Part shown: positions 4,986 to 5,725 of the stretch, piece after piece
How positions within the stretch are numbered: the stretch's first letter is position 1
Layout: each line of letters opens with the position of its first letter
Origin: JAFHCF01 sp048497495
GTDB taxonomy: Bacteria > Pseudomonadota > Alphaproteobacteria > Rhizobiales > Ancalomicrobiaceae
NCBI GenBank assembly: GCA_048497495.1
Contig: JAFHCF010000059.1
Coordinates: 1 to 5,725 of the forward strand
DNA: 5,725 bases
Direction of reading: 5' to 3'
Notes under the pieces: generated by a model
Database searches by the model: none
Seen by the model: only the letters and a program-made list of their open reading frames with translations
What the model was told of the DNA's origin: nothing
Program-made: the position numbers and the translations under genes

Positions 4986-5725
4986 TTGGCCGATTTCGAT
5001 CCCCGCATCACGCCCGCCCGCCCCGATCTCGCCGCCCGCGCCCTCGCGGGCCTAGTCGCGGCCGAGCGCTTCGTCGACGGCACCCCGGCGCGGGTGATCG
5101 AGGGATCGGCGCCCTTGCGCCACGCCCCCCGCGCCGACGCCGGCCTCGACACCGAGGCGCTCCACGGTGAGACGCTGAGCGTCCTCGAGGAGGACGCCGA
5201 GGGCTGGTCCTGGGTGCAGCTCCACCGCGACGGCTACGTCGGCTACATGCCCTCCCACGCCTATCTGAAGGGGGAGGGGGCGACGCCGACCCACAAGGTC
5301 GCGGCGCTCAGAACCTTTCTCTACCCCGGCCCGTCGATCAAGCTGCCGCCGACCGGCTGGGTGAGCCTCGGCGCCCGCCTCGCCGTCGTCCGCGAGACCG
5401 AGGCCGCCGGCCGCCGCTTCGCCATCACGGCGGACGGCCGGGCGATCGTCGCCGATCACCTCGTGTCCGTCGACGCCTGGGAGCCCGACCCGGTGGCGGT
5501 CGCCGAGCGGTTTCTCGGCACGCCCTACCTGTGGGGCGGCCGCACCTCGCTCGGACTCGACTGTTCCGGCCTGGCGCAGACGGCGCTCGAGGCCTGCGGG
5601 GTCCCGGCGCCGCGCGACGCCGATCAGCAGGAGCAGGCGGTCGGCGAGGCGATCGGCCTCGATCCCGCCGGCTGGCGCCGTGGCGACCTGATGTTCTGGC
5701 CCGGCCACGTCGCGCTGGTGCGCGA
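4986..5725 (+). CDS. NlpC/P60 (C40) cysteine peptidase with N-terminal SH3-like domains, 3' end cut by window
   Basis: The frame is open from TTG 4986 to the window end (246 complete codons, no stop); the missing part is probably a few dozen residues. Positions 4-14 read FDPRITPARPD, an N-terminus I associate with alphaproteobacterial members. Two SH3-like stretches follow: about 33-95, with GWSWVQLHRDGYVGYMP (73-89), and about 105-162. The catalytic domain starts near 167 with FLGTPYLWGGRTSLGLDCSGL (176-196). C193 is the expected nucleophile and H241 in GHVALV the catalytic histidine; the third residue lies beyond the window. The family hydrolyses peptidoglycan peptides, typically at gamma-D-Glu-mDAP. 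No signal peptide is seen, so a cytoplasmic role in murein-peptide recycling, as for YkfC-like enzymes, is plausible but inferred. An annotation allowing only ATG or GTG would miss or shorten it. Confidence 0.92.
   Translation, partial: MADFDPRITPARPDLAARALAGLVAAERFVDGTPARVIEGSAPLRHAPRADAGLDTEALHGETLSVLEEDAEGWSWVQLHRDGYVGYMPSHAYLKGEGATPTHKVAALRTFLYPGPSIKLPPTGWVSLGARLAVVRETEAAGRRFAITADGRAIVADHLVSVDAWEPDPVAVAERFLGTPYLWGGRTSLGLDCSGLAQTALEACGVPAPRDADQQEQAVGEAIGLDPAGWRRGDLMFWPGHVALVR

Noticed and set aside
4925..5170. An 81-codon plus-strand frame starting at ATG 4925
   Set aside because: It overlaps the NlpC/P60 gene in another frame, its product is mostly arginine and proline, and it has no family resemblance.
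1..5725. A CRISPR array, transposase, toxin-antitoxin pair, phage defence system, tRNA or rRNA
   Set aside because: I looked for repeat-spacer periodicity, transposase motifs, small paired genes and RNA gene signatures on both strands and saw none. The window reads as ordinary chromosomal housekeeping DNA.

Overview
The window is about 70% GC with dense, same-strand, closely packed genes. It looks like a chromosomal segment of an alphaproteobacterium, most likely of the order Hyphomicrobiales (Rhizobiales). The pointers are the protein flavour, a DapD/DapE succinylase route to meso-diaminopimelate (mDAP), and a palindromic intergenic repeat at the left edge of a type I associate with Rhizobiales genomes. 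The genus cannot be named from the sequence alone. All seven genes lie on the + strand.

Layout. Positions 1-280 hold no gene: there is an inverted pair of palindromic repeat copies (1-98), then a candidate promoter and a structured leader for dapD. dapD (281-1138) is closed by a good intrinsic terminator (1169-1199). Next come two DUF805 membrane proteins in tandem (1264-1797 and 1927-2367), an FMN-binding PaiB-family protein (2435-3082), dapE (3115-4296) and an unrecognised membrane protein whose start codon overlaps the dapE stop (4293-4883). A 102-nt gap with a GC-rich hairpin follows. The window then ends inside an NlpC/P60 peptidase gene that starts at a TTG codon (4986) and runs off the right edge.

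How the genes relate. DapD and DapE catalyse two steps of the succinylase branch of lysine/mDAP synthesis. mDAP is both the lysine precursor and the cross-linking residue of peptidoglycan. NlpC/P60 enzymes commonly cut the gamma-D-Glu-mDAP bond in murein peptides, so both ends of mDAP metabolism (making it and releasing it) may be represented here; this is inference from families and proximity. The DUF805 pair, PaiB-like protein and dapE-coupled membrane protein have no established role in this pathway.

I see no mobile element, CRISPR array, tRNA, rRNA or defence system. This is mostly ordinary core-genome territory. The points of modest interest are the dapE-coupled membrane protein, the diverged DUF805 duplicate, the PaiB-like gene inside a dap locus, and the repeat pair beside the dapD promoter.
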